Positions 10,374 through 22,477 of a stretch of DNA of 64,000 bases are shown here, piece after piece. This DNA comes from Saprospiraceae bacterium (GTDB lineage Bacteria > Bacteroidota > Bacteroidia > Chitinophagales > Saprospiraceae), in assembly GCA_016715985.1 (NCBI GenBank), contig JADJXD010000001.1:2914001-2978000 (forward strand), written 5' to 3'. The position numbers and the translations under genes are program-made. The notes under the pieces were generated by a model that worked only from the letters and a program-made list of their open reading frames with translations, did not search any database and had not been told where the DNA came from. How positions within the stretch are numbered: position 1 is the first letter of the stretch; each line of letters begins with the position of its first letter.

Positions 10374-12680
10374 AAACGAAGCATTCACAGGACAGACAGG
10401 CGCACAAACGGATGAGTTTGGCGGTATCTATTTTGAAAATAACCCAGATGTACGGCTGGCAGGTGGACAGAGGAAGATTGTTCAGTATCAATCAGAATAC
10501 GGGTGTTCTAACATTAATAGACTCAAGTTTGCCGAGAGATTACAGAGGAGATAATGCACCATGTTATAATTGCGGTACCGGAAACAGTGGATTTGAGACA
10601 GCAGAAATTACAGTATGCCCTACAGAGACTACGACCTACACTGTAAAAGTAACAGATGCGAACGGCTGTATGAATACCAAGACTGTGACTGTAAAAGTAA
10701 ACACCTTACCGGTAGTAAACATCACGGGCAATCTGACATTATGTGTTGGCCAATCTACGACTCTGACGGCAACGGGTGGAGATACATTTAGGTGGAGTAC
10801 AGGTGAGACAACGTATTGGATCACAGTAAATCCATTGGTAACAACAACCTATAGTGTAACGGTGAATGATGGTAACAATTGCAGTGCATCGACGAGTGTT
10901 ACAGTAGTTGTCAATCCATTACCGACCCCAACCATAACAGGAACATCAGAAATTTGTGTAGGCGATACAGGCACACTGACAGCGAGCGGCGGAGTGAGTT
11001 ATGTATGGAGTACGGGAGCGACGACAGCAAGTATTAATGTAAGCCCGACAGTCACGACAACATATATTGTAACAGCAACAGACAGCAACGGCTGTACAGT
11101 CACAGCAAGCAGTACTGTGACCGTAAATCCACTTCCGGTAGTGAATATTACAGGTAAGACAGATATATGCGTAGACGAGTGTACCACACTGACAGCAACA
11201 GGAGGAGAGACCTATAGCTGGAGCGGCGTGAGTGGAGGTGGATTTACATGTGACGGCTCCTATTTTGTGGGAGGCTTACAAAACGGAGCACCACAGTCAT
11301 TATTCAGATACAATGCAGGTGGTTTAAGTGAAATCGGTCCATTGGGAACAAACTGGGTAAATGCGATGGGATACTATTGCGGAGCCGGCAACCAACCGGA
11401 ATTGTATGCATTAAGAATGCCGGGTACGGATCCGTTAAGTGCAATCAGAGCAAACTTTACGAAGATCAATCCGTTGACAGGAGCAGCGACCGTATTGGGT
11501 GAGGTGCCACAACCTCCTAATTTATACGGACAATTAGGAATCACGGGTATAATCAATTATGTAGCTGATATATCGAAAGAGGGTATTTATTACTTTCCGG
11601 CAGTGTCCGCATTGATAAATCCATTGACCTTTGAGATTATTGACTATACAATATACTTAGGTAAAATAGATGTAAATGACCACGGCAACGGAGCAAATGT
11701 CAGTTATGAAATCATTTCAGTATTACCTAATTGCAAACCTTATATGGATGCATGTATAGAAGCATTCCAGCGATTTGCATTGGATCCATCGTCAGGTGAA
11801 CCATCAGGTGGCATCCAGGATTGGGCATTGTCACCGGACGGAAAAACATTATACTCATATTTTGGAATAGAAAATGCTTTGTTTACCTTAAATCTGCAAA
11901 ATCTTGCGGTAAGTTGTCAGGCAGGTCCGGAATCCAATTCCGTTTATACAGGTCAGACAGGTGCACAAACGGATGAGTTTGGCGGTATCTATTTTGAAAA
12001 TAACCAGTTGTACGGCTGGCAGGTGGACAGAGGAAGATTGTTCAGTATAGATCAGATTACAGGCGTACTGACCTTGATAGACTCAAGTTTACCGAGAGAT
12101 TACAGAGGAGATAATGCACCATGTTATAATTGTGGTACCGGAAACAGTGGATTTGAGACAGCAGAAATTACAGTATGCCCTACAGAGACTACGACCTACA
12201 CCGTAAAAGTAACAGATGCAAATGGCTGTATGAATACCAAGACGGTCACAGTAACGGTCAATCCAAAACCGGAAGCAAATATTACTGGAACATTGGTAGT
12301 TTGTTTGGGTGAATCAACCGTATTAACTGCCAGTGGAGGAAGTACATATTTATGGAGCACAGGATCCGTCAGTCCTTCAATAACTGTCAGTCCAACTGAA
12401 AATACGGTTTATAGTGTTACCGTAACAGATAACGCAGGTTGTAGTGCGGTTACATCCAGAACAGTGACAGTCAGACCATTGCCTGTACCACAGATAATAG
12501 GAAATACAACGATATGTTTAGGAGAAAATACATTCATTGGCGTATTGGGAGGAGTGAGTATTGTATGGAGCACAGGTTCGACTTCGGTATCGATAAATGT
12601 AAGCCCTGTGGTAACTACCACCTATACCGCAACCATTACAGATGCAAACGGCTGTAGTGCAATTGCTTCTGTTGAAGTAG
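9150..12680 (+). repeat. Long near-identical internal duplication, copy 1 (partner at about 14466-17998)
   Basis: Sequence from about 9150 to 12680 recurs at an offset of 5320-5321 bp. From 10446 to about 12677 I found one difference by eye (G at 12053 region, C at 17373 region: GGCGTA versus GCCGTA); divergence rises before about 9650 and after 12677. The segment encodes X modules A and B with their flanking Ig-like repeats. Boundaries are approximate because they were read by eye. Confidence 0.8.
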
Positions 12681-15600
12681 TTGTGCTGCCATTACCTACA
12701 CCAATCATCAATGGCCCAAATGAAATCTGTACGGGATCAGAAGTAACATTAACTGTAACCGGTGGAAGTACTTACTTATGGAATACCGGAGCGACAACTT
12801 CTTCGATATCAGTTAATCCGGCATCAACCACTACTTATTCTGTCACTGCGACTGACATAGACGGCTGTACCGGAACAGCAGTGAAAACTGTTATTGTGAA
12901 TCCGCTTCCTTTAGCAGTTATTACAGGAGGTAGTACCATTTGTCTGGGAGAAAGTACAACACTGACTGCATCAGGAGGAAATAATTATATTTGGAGTAAT
13001 GGAGCCATTACTTCTGCTATCACGGTTAGTCCGCTGACAACAACAACCTATAGTGTAACGGTGAATGACGGCAACAATTGTATTTCAACGGCAACAGTTA
13101 CCGTTGTGGTCAATCCTTTGCCGACCCCAACTATCACGGGAACAACAGAAATATGTATAGGAGACACCGGCACTTTGACAGCGAGTGGCGGAGTGAGTTA
13201 TGTATGGAGTTCAGGAGCGACGACAGCAAGTATTAATGTAAGCCCGACAGTCACGACAACATATATTGTAACAGCAACAGACAGCAACGGCTGTACAGGC
13301 ACAGCAAGCAGTACTGTGACCGTAAATCCACTTCCGGTAGTGAATATTACAGGTAAGACAGATATATGCGTAGACGAGTGTACCACACTGACAGCAACAG
13401 GAGGAGAGACCTATAGCTGGAGCGGCGTGAGTGGAGGTGGATTTACATGTGACGGATCCTATTTTGTGGGGGGCTTACAAAACGGAGCACCACAGTCATT
13501 ATTCAGATACAATGCAGGTGGTTTAAGTGAAATCGGTCCATTGGGAACAAACTGGGTAAATGCGATGGGATACTATTGCGGAGCCGGCAACCAACCGGAA
13601 TTGTATGCATTAAGAATGCCGGGTACGGATCCGTTAAGTGCAATCAGAGCAAACTTTACGAAGATCAATCCGTTGACAGGAGCAGCGACCGTATTGGGTG
13701 AGGTGCCACAACCCCCTAATCCTTATGGAGTTTTAGGCATCACAGGTATCATCAATTATGTAGCAGACATCTCAAAAGAAGGTATTTATTATTTCCCTGC
13801 AGTAGCAGCGGTCATCAATCCTTTTACATTTGAAATAGTAAATTATACGATATATCTGGGCAAGATAGATGTGAACAATCATGGTAATGGCAGCAATGTA
13901 AGTTATGAGGTGATGAATGTAAACCCGGACTGTAAACCATATATCGACGCTTGTGTAGAAGCATTCCAGCGATTTGCATTGGATCCATCGACAGGTGAGC
14001 CATCAGGCGGCATCCAGGATTGGGCGCTGAATCCGGACGGAACGACATTTTATTCCTACTTTGGAATTGAGAATGCATTATTCACGATGGACTTAGCGAC
14101 ACGGACAGTAAGCTGTCTGGCAGGTCCGGCTGAAAACGAAGCATTCACAGGACAGACAGGCGCACAAACGGATGAGTTTGGCGGTATCTATTTTGAAAAT
14201 AACCAGATGTACGGCTGGCAGGTGGACAGAGGAAGATTGTTCAGTATCAATCAGAATACGGGTGTTCTAACATTAATAGACTCAAGTTTGCCGAGAGATT
14301 ACAGAGGAGATAATGCACCATGTTATAATTGCGGTACAGGAAATAGTGGATTTGAGACAGCAGAAATTACAGTATGCCCTACAGAGACTACGACCTACAC
14401 TGTAAAAGTAACAGATGCGAACGGCTGTATGAATACCAAGACTGTGACTGTAAAAGTAAACACCTTACCGGTAGTAAACATCACGGGCAATCTGACATTA
14501 TGTGTTGGCCAATCTACGACTCTGACGGCAACGGGTGGAGATACATTTAGGTGGAGTACAGGTGAGATAACGTATTGGATCACAGTAAATCCATTGGTAA
14601 CAACAACCTATAGTGTAACGGTGAATGATGGTAACAATTGCAGTGCATCGACGAGTGTTACAGTAGTTGTCAATCCATTACCGACCCCAACCATAACAGG
14701 AACATCAGAAATTTGTGTAGGCGATACAGGCACACTGACAGCGAGTGGCGGCGCGAGTTATGAATGGAGTACGGGAGCGACGACAGCAAGTATTAATGTA
14801 AGCCCGACAGTCACGACAACATATATTGTAACAGCAACAGACAGCAACAGCTGTACAGGCACAGTAAGCAGTACTGTGACCGTAAATCCACTTCCGGTAG
14901 TGAATATTACAGGTAAGACAGATATATGCGTAGACGAGTGTACCACACTGACAGCAACAGGAGGAGAGACCTATAGCTGGAGCGGCGTGAGTGGAGGTGG
15001 ATTTACATGTGACGGATCCTATTTTGTGGGAGGCTTACAAAACGGAGCACCACAGTCATTATTCAGATACAATGCAGGTGGTTTAAGTGAAATCGGGCCA
15101 TTGGGGACAAACTGGGTAAATGCGATGGGATACTATTGCGGAGCCGGCAACCAACCGGAATTGTATGCATTAAGAATGCCGGGTACGGATCCGTTAAGTG
15201 CAATCAGAGCAAACTTTACGAAGATCAATCCGTTGACAGGAGCAGCGACCGTATTGGGTGAGGTGCCACAACCTCCTAATCCTTATGGGGTTTTAGGTAT
15301 CACAGGTATCATCAATTATGTAGCAGACATCTCAAAAGAAGGTATTTATTATTTCCCTGCAGTAGCAGCGGTCATCAATCCTTTTACATTTGAAATAGTA
15401 AATTATACGATATATCTGGGCAAGATAGATGTGAACAATCATGGTAATGGCAGCAATGTAAGTTATGAGGTGATGAATGTAAACCCGGACTGTAAACCAT
15501 ATATCGACGCTTGTGTAGAAGCATTCCAGCGATTTGCATTGGATCCATCGACAGGTGAGCCATCAGGCGGCATCCAGGATTGGGCGCTGAATCCGGACGG

Positions 15601-15694
15601 AACGACATTTTATTCCTACTTTGGAATTGAGAATGCATTATTCACGATGGACTTAGCGACACGGACAGTAAGCTGTCCTGGCAGGTCCGGCTGA
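10446..15694 (+). CDS. Giant Ig-like repeat protein, fragment 2 (middle, no own start)
   Basis: This is the middle third of the same giant protein. Its frame matches fragment 1 only if two extra C residues are removed, one at 10356/10357 and one in the CCC at 10443-10445 (other module copies have CC there). It has no signal peptide and no credible start, so it would not be made on its own. It carries the end of X module A, all of modules B and C and most of module D, separated by about twelve Ig-like repeats of ~71 residues. The X module (FTCDGSYFVGG, then LYALRMPG, FTKINPLTGAATVLGEV, FQRFALDP, GIQDWAL, YGWQVDRGRLFSI) has motifs like a beta-propeller (TKINPLTG and similar); I suspect a DUF6923-like fold but cannot confirm it. 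The fragment ends at TGA 15692 because of a third extra C at 15677/15678, in the same context as the first. Confidence 0.8.
13120..14465 (+). repeat. X module C region, third copy of the super-repeat with intact frame
   Basis: This stretch matches the module A region (from about 9360) almost base for base, but lacks both extra C residues found there. It reads SCLAGPAENEAFTGQTG where copies A and D read SCPGRSG then stop. It is the internal reference that shows what the unshifted module should encode. Confidence 0.8.
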
Positions 15695-17998
15695 AAACGA
15701 AGCATTCACAGGACAGACAGGCGCACAAACGGATGAGTTTGGCGGTATCTATTTTGAAAATAACCAGATGTACGGCTGGCAGGTGGACAGAGGAAGATTG
15801 TTCAGTATCAATCAGAATACGGGTGTTCTAACATTAATAGACTCAAGTTTGCCGAGAGATTACAGAGGAGATAATGCACCATGTTATAATTGCGGTACCG
15901 GAAACAGTGGATTTGAGACAGCAGAAATTACAGTATGCCCTACAGAGACTACGACCTACACTGTAAAAGTAACAGATGCGAACGGCTGTATGAATACCAA
16001 GACTGTGACTGTAAAAGTAAACACCTTACCGGTAGTAAACATCACGGGCAATCTGACATTATGTGTTGGCCAATCTACGACTCTGACGGCAACGGGTGGA
16101 GATACATTTAGGTGGAGTACAGGTGAGACAACGTATTGGATCACAGTAAATCCATTGGTAACAACAACCTATAGTGTAACGGTGAATGATGGTAACAATT
16201 GCAGTGCATCGACGAGTGTTACAGTAGTTGTCAATCCATTACCGACCCCAACCATAACAGGAACATCAGAAATTTGTGTAGGCGATACAGGCACACTGAC
16301 AGCGAGCGGCGGAGTGAGTTATGTATGGAGTACGGGAGCGACGACAGCAAGTATTAATGTAAGCCCGACAGTCACGACAACATATATTGTAACAGCAACA
16401 GACAGCAACGGCTGTACAGTCACAGCAAGCAGTACTGTGACCGTAAATCCACTTCCGGTAGTGAATATTACAGGTAAGACAGATATATGCGTAGACGAGT
16501 GTACCACACTGACAGCAACAGGAGGAGAGACCTATAGCTGGAGCGGCGTGAGTGGAGGTGGATTTACATGTGACGGCTCCTATTTTGTGGGAGGCTTACA
16601 AAACGGAGCACCACAGTCATTATTCAGATACAATGCAGGTGGTTTAAGTGAAATCGGTCCATTGGGAACAAACTGGGTAAATGCGATGGGATACTATTGC
16701 GGAGCCGGCAACCAACCGGAATTGTATGCATTAAGAATGCCGGGTACGGATCCGTTAAGTGCAATCAGAGCAAACTTTACGAAGATCAATCCGTTGACAG
16801 GAGCAGCGACCGTATTGGGTGAGGTGCCACAACCTCCTAATTTATACGGACAATTAGGAATCACGGGTATAATCAATTATGTAGCTGATATATCGAAAGA
16901 GGGTATTTATTACTTTCCGGCAGTGTCCGCATTGATAAATCCATTGACCTTTGAGATTATTGACTATACAATATACTTAGGTAAAATAGATGTAAATGAC
17001 CACGGCAACGGAGCAAATGTCAGTTATGAAATCATTTCAGTATTACCTAATTGCAAACCTTATATGGATGCATGTATAGAAGCATTCCAGCGATTTGCAT
17101 TGGATCCATCGTCAGGTGAACCATCAGGTGGCATCCAGGATTGGGCATTGTCACCGGACGGAAAAACATTATACTCATATTTTGGAATAGAAAATGCTTT
17201 GTTTACCTTAAATCTGCAAAATCTTGCGGTAAGTTGTCAGGCAGGTCCGGAATCCAATTCCGTTTATACAGGTCAGACAGGTGCACAAACGGATGAGTTT
17301 GGCGGTATCTATTTTGAAAATAACCAGTTGTACGGCTGGCAGGTGGACAGAGGAAGATTGTTCAGTATAGATCAGATTACAGCCGTACTGACCTTGATAG
17401 ACTCAAGTTTACCGAGAGATTACAGAGGAGATAATGCACCATGTTATAATTGTGGTACCGGAAACAGTGGATTTGAGACAGCAGAAATTACAGTATGCCC
17501 TACAGAGACTACGACCTACACCGTAAAAGTAACAGATGCAAATGGCTGTATGAATACCAAGACGGTCACAGTAACGGTCAATCCAAAACCGGAAGCAAAT
17601 ATTACTGGAACATTGGTAGTTTGTTTGGGTGAATCAACCGTATTAACTGCCAGTGGAGGAAGTACATATTTATGGAGCACAGGATCCGTCAGTCCTTCAA
17701 TAACTGTCAGTCCAACTGAAAATACGGTTTATAGTGTTACCGTAACAGATAACGCAGGTTGTAGTGCGGTTACATCCAGAACAGTGACAGTCAGACCATT
17801 GCCTGTACCACAGATAATAGGAAATACAACGATATGTTTAGGAGAAAATACATTCATTGGCGTATTGGGAGGAGTGAGTATTGTATGGAGCACAGGTTCG
17901 ACTTCGGTATCGATAAATGTAAGCCCTGTGGTAACTACCACCTATACCGCAACCATTACAGATGCAAACGGCTGTAGTGCAATTGCTTCTGTTGAAGT
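14466..17998 (+). repeat. Long near-identical internal duplication, copy 2 (partner at about 9150-12680)
   Basis: This is the second copy of the ~3.5-kb duplication, encoding X modules D and E. It ends where GTTGAAGTAG in copy 1 becomes GTTGAAGTCG. X module starts, measured at one shared decamer, lie at 9661, 11223, 13422, 14982 and 16543. The spacings are 1562, 2199, 1560 and 1561, so after removing the extra C residues three of the four are exactly 1560 bp (520 codons), the unit of a super-repeat. Confidence 0.8.
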
Positions 17999-20900
17999 CG
18001 TTGTATTGCCATTACCGACACCAATCATCAATGGTTCTGATGAAATCTGTACGGGATCAGAAGTAATATTAACCGCAACCGGTGGAAGTACATACGTATG
18101 GAATACCGGAGCGACAACTTCTTCAATAACAGTTTATCCTGCCACGACTACTACTTATACAGTCACTGCGACAGATGCAAATGGTTGTAGCGCCACTGCA
18201 GTAAAAACAATTACAGTTAACCCGCTTCCACAGGCAACGATTACCGGAGGTACTATTATATGTCTGGGAGAAAGTACAACACTGACCGCATCAGGAGGAA
18301 ATAATTATATTTGGAGTAATGGAGCCATTACTTCTGCTATCACGGTTAGTCCGCTGACAACAACAACCTATAGTGTAACGGTGAATGACGGCAACAATTG
18401 TATTTCAACGGCAACAGTTACCGTTGTGGTCAATCCTTTGCCGGTACCAATGATAAACGGTGATTCAGAAATTTGTGTGGGCGAAACGGTAACTTTGACA
18501 GCGAGTGGCGGAGTGAGTTATGTATGGAGTTCAGGAGTGACGACAGCAAGTATTACAGTGAATCCGGCATTAACCACTTTATATTCAGTAACTACCACGG
18601 ATGCAAATGGCTGCAATGCAACTACTTCCTTTGAAGTAGTAGTACACCCATTACCGACACCACTCATCAACGGTCTAAATGAAATCTGTACAGGATCAGA
18701 AGTAATATTAACCGCAACGGGTGGAAGTACATACATATGGAATACCGGAGCGACAACTTCTTCGATCACAGTTAATCCTGCATCAACTACAACTTATTCT
18801 GTCACTACGACAGATGTAAACGGCTGTACCGGAATAGCAGTGAAAACCGTTATTGTTAATCCGCTTCCTATTGCTGTTATTACTGGAGGCACTACCATTT
18901 GTCTGGGAGAAAGTACAACTTTAACTGCTTCAGGAGGAACTAATTATGTATGGAGTAATGGAGCCATTACTTCTGCTATCACGATTAGTCCGCTGATAAC
19001 AACAACATATACGGTAACTGTTAATGACGGTAACAATTGCAGTGCAACAACAAGTGTTATGGTTACAGTAAATCCATTGCCAACACCGCAAATAACAGGA
19101 TCTTCAGAAATTTGTATTGGAAGCACAGGAACATTAACAGCAAGTGGGGGCGTGAGCTATGTATGGAGTACAGGAGCCGTCACTACAAGTATCAATGTCA
19201 CACCTGCAATTACTACCACTTATACCGTTACGGCAACCGATAGTAACGGTTGTACAGGTGTTGCAAGTAATGCACTGACAGTGAATCCTTTGCCAATTGC
19301 AACGATCTCCGGAAATAATGCTGTATGTCTTGGTTCGTCCATAACTCTTATTGTCGCAGGCGGTGTAAGTTATACGTGGAGCACAGGCGAAACGACATCA
19401 TCCATCATTGTTTCACCCGTTACTCAGACCACTTATACAGTTACTGTAACGGATGCAAATGGATGTATTTCATCAACTTCAAAAACGGTTAATATCAATG
19501 CATTACCGATAGTTTCAATTTCGGGTAACAATAATATTTGTGAAGGTGAGACAGCTATTATCACAGCAACAGGTGGCGTAAGTTATATTTGGAGTAATGG
19601 ATCTTTGACAGCTTCGATAAGCGTCAATCCATCCACTTCCACTACTTATACAGTTACCGCTACAGATGTGAATGGCTGTACTGCAAGCAGTAGTTTTGTT
19701 TTAAATATCAAAGCTAAACCTGCTGTTTTCATAACCGGAAATGATCAGATTTGTAAGGGTGACAGAGCATTATTAGTTGCCACAGGAAGTAATTTAGTGA
19801 AATGTGATGATGTGTGTGATGTCAGCAATCCTGAAGTTCTCGCATATTGGGATATGGAAGCCTGTGTTGCAGTTATGAATTTAGGATCTCATTTTGATTA
19901 TACTGAATTGACAGCTAAAGTTTCAAAAAGTAATTGTGCAGGTGTTACAGCAAGTAATGCACATAGACTCAACGGTCCTCATTCCTGCAATCCGGGACCA
20001 AATGATGGTATAGGTATGTGTTTTGGTTCACAGAACACTTGCAATTCTGCTAAGTTGGATTTTAGTCATGCATTAAGATTCAGAGTTACGCTAAGCCCGA
20101 TTCAAAATGGAGAAATTACAGGATTACAGTTTTTTGAGCAGTCGCCGGTTGTTTATGAATGGATTGGAGGAACAGCAGGTCCGAATGACTATGCAACAAA
20201 ATATGCTTTAAGAGTAAGTAAAAACGGAACAATCATATATTATCAGGATGAGATTCCGACTTCCCGAACATGGGGACTTGCAAATTTCAATTTTGCATCA
20301 GATCCTAATTTTTCAACAAAAACCACGGCTGATTTTCTCTTTGAATTGGTTCCATACTGCAGAGTTGGAAACGGAGCCATAGAAAGTGTCTGGGATATTG
20401 ATGAAATAAAAGTTTTGGGAGGATGTTGCAATGCAACTTCAACTGAAATTACAGCCTACAAATGGTCAGACGGAAGTACAAAACCTTCCATATTTGTAAC
20501 ACCGACAGAGACGACTACTTACACCGTCACAGCGACAGATTGTTGTGGATGTGTCAATACAGCATCCTATGTCGTGGAGGTTAATTGTCCTAATGCCGAT
20601 CTTGGACCTGATTTGATGGTTAATTTTGGCGAATCAGTTACATTGACTCCTGTTATAACAGGTGCTTCCGGATGTAATCAGGATTGTACCCCTGATGAAG
20701 ACTTGATAATATCATGGGACATGGACCAATGCAATGCTGCCAATCCTTCAGAACAGAAGAGTTTTTCTGAGTTTTCAGCAAAATATCCAAATGAAAACGA
20801 TTGTGTTGCCTTGATCGGGTATAATATCATGAAGCCGCAGGGTGTTCACGAATGTACTGATGGCTCAACTCAAAGCGGATCAGCGATAAGAATTGCAGCA

Positions 20901-21728
20901 GCAGCAGGTTGCAACCCATCTCTTTTAAATTCATCGGGTGCTCTCCGTTTTGCTGTGACTGTCGATCCTGGAGATGTGGGTCAAATTCATAAATTTTCTT
21001 TTTATGAAAAATCTTCATCTAATGTAGTTACTTCAAACGGTGACATTGTCAGCAATAATTTTATCACAAAAGTTGCATTCAGAGCTTACAAAGAGGGCCA
21101 TCTGGTTTATGAAAACTATGAGATTGCGTCCGGTAATGATTGGAATCAGATTTCAATAGACTTTGCTTCAAATCCTGCTTTTAAAGTGACAGAAAGAAGT
21201 ATTTTTGTTTTTGAAATTTTTGGATATTGCGGTGCTTCAAATGGCGCTCAGATTTCCGTATGGGATATTGACAATGTATCCATATCCGGAGGTTGCTGTA
21301 CTTCTGAAAACAACGATACAGAGGGTTTGAAATATTTATGGTCAACGGGTGAGACAACACCAAGTATCACCGTTTCGCCTGTTACTTCTTCCTTTTATAG
21401 GGTGACTGTCACAGATTGTAAAGAGTGTAAGGATACAGAGAGTATATCTATCCATGTAAATATGGCAAAGAATCTTGTAATATTTCCAAATCCTGCTTAC
21501 GAGAAAGTCAATCTTGTTTCCAAATCTAAATTGGATCCTTTTATGAAGGTAAGATTGTACAGTGTGGACGGAAAAGAGATCAACGCCAAAGGATTATCTT
21601 ACACAGTTATTAATGAAACGCATTGTGAAGTGCATCTTCCGACTGGTATACCTGCGGGAGTGGTAATTCTGGAGATAGATTCTTATGGAATTACAGAAAG
21701 TCAGAAAATATTAATCCTGAACAGATAA
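15679..21728 (+). CDS. Giant Ig-like repeat protein, fragment 3 with T9SS sorting domain (C-terminal)
   Basis: This is the C-terminal piece of the giant protein, returned to the frame of fragment 1 after the third single-base insertion; the first in-frame ATG is at 15768, inside a module, so it is not a real start. It contains the end of X module D, all of module E, about fourteen further Ig-like repeats, and two Y modules (about 19800-20425 and 20680-21295). The last ~85 residues (from about 21465) form a type A T9SS C-terminal sorting domain: an IFPNPAYEKV motif, a VRLYSVDGKEI strand and a closing SQKILILNR. That domain predicts export through SprA-type machinery and anchoring on, or release from, the surface. 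Many Cys residues recur once or twice per repeat. Reassembled, the protein would be about 5557 aa. A strong terminator follows the stop. Confidence 0.85.
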
Positions 21729-21741
21729 GTTTTGTAAAATG

Positions 21742-21777
21742 AAGAGCCCGTTGATTTAATTATCGCGGGCTCTTTTT
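21742..21777 (+). terminator. Rho-independent terminator of the giant repeat gene
   Basis: A perfect 9-bp stem AAGAGCCCG / CGGGCTCTT (21742-21750 with 21766-21774) with a 15-nt loop, followed by a T-run, lies 14 bp after the stop codon. Confidence 0.85.
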
Positions 21778-21957
21778 ATTTTACTTTTAAAAAGCTTGAG
21801 TACTCCGAAAAGAAAATATTTTAGAAATATAAATAAATTCTTTACTTCATTGATAATCAGCTGTTTATATTTAGGGTCAGGGTAAAAAGCGGGTAATTAT
21901 TAAATAACAGGTATTTTAGGAATGGGTCTGATTATTTGTATTTTCGGAGCGTGCAAA

Positions 21958-22467
21958 TCATTTAAACCACGATGCATATTTGATATAATTTTCTGCAATG
22001 CGATGTATCTCCCCTTTGATTAATTCCTGACTAATATCTTTTACTTTTTTTGCCGGAACGCCTGCATATATAGTACCTGACTCGACAATTGTATTTTGAG
22101 TGACAACTGCTCCGGCGGCGATGATGCTATTACTCTCAATGACACAATTGTCCATCACAATAGCACCCATTCCTATCAACACGTCATCATGAACAGTACA
22201 ACCATGTACAATCGCATTATGACCAATCGAAACATTATTTCCGATATTTGTGGGATGTTTCTGATAGGTACAATGAATCACTGCCCCATCCTGAACATTT
22301 ACTTTATTTCCCATTCGTATATAGTGAACATCTCCCCGAATGACGGCATTAAACCAAACACTGCAATTGTCTCCCATGATGACATCACCTGCAACAACTG
22401 AGTTCTCAGCGAGATAACAATCGTTTCCAAATTGAGGTGTTTTTCCGTTTACAGTTTTTATGATCAT
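21958..22467 (-). CDS. Gamma-carbonic-anhydrase-like hexapeptide-repeat protein
   Basis: This 169-residue protein is built of left-handed beta-helix hexapeptide repeats (for example VIMGDNCSVWFNAVIRGD, NVSIGHNAIVHGC, VLIGMGAIVMDNC) and belongs to the YrdA/PaaY gamma-carbonic-anhydrase-like group. The three metal-binding His positions of the family can be matched to the His residues in VIHCTYQKH, SIGHNAIVHGC and nearby. Many members bind zinc yet have no proven carbonic anhydrase activity, so the reaction is uncertain. It is the last gene of a minus-strand series: 10 bp separate it from the PagL-like gene upstream. Start is ATG at 22467; length is normal for the family. Confidence 0.85.
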   Translation of the reverse strand: MIIKTVNGKTPQFGNDCYLAENSVVAGDVIMGDNCSVWFNAVIRGDVHYIRMGNKVNVQDGAVIHCTYQKHPTNIGNNVSIGHNAIVHGCTVHDDVLIGMGAIVMDNCVIESNSIIAAGAVVTQNTIVESGTIYAGVPAKKVKDISQELIKGEIHRIAENYIKYASWFK

Positions 22468-22477
22468 TTGTATAATT

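Noticed and set aside
9150..19000. CRISPR-like or satellite array
   Set aside because: The repeat units (~213 bp and 1560 bp) are in-frame protein-coding repeats with conserved residues, not short repeats with unique spacers.
6566..19126. Many 60-120-codon minus-strand frames inside the giant repeat gene
   Set aside because: They recur identically with each repeat and simply mirror the repeated coding strand.
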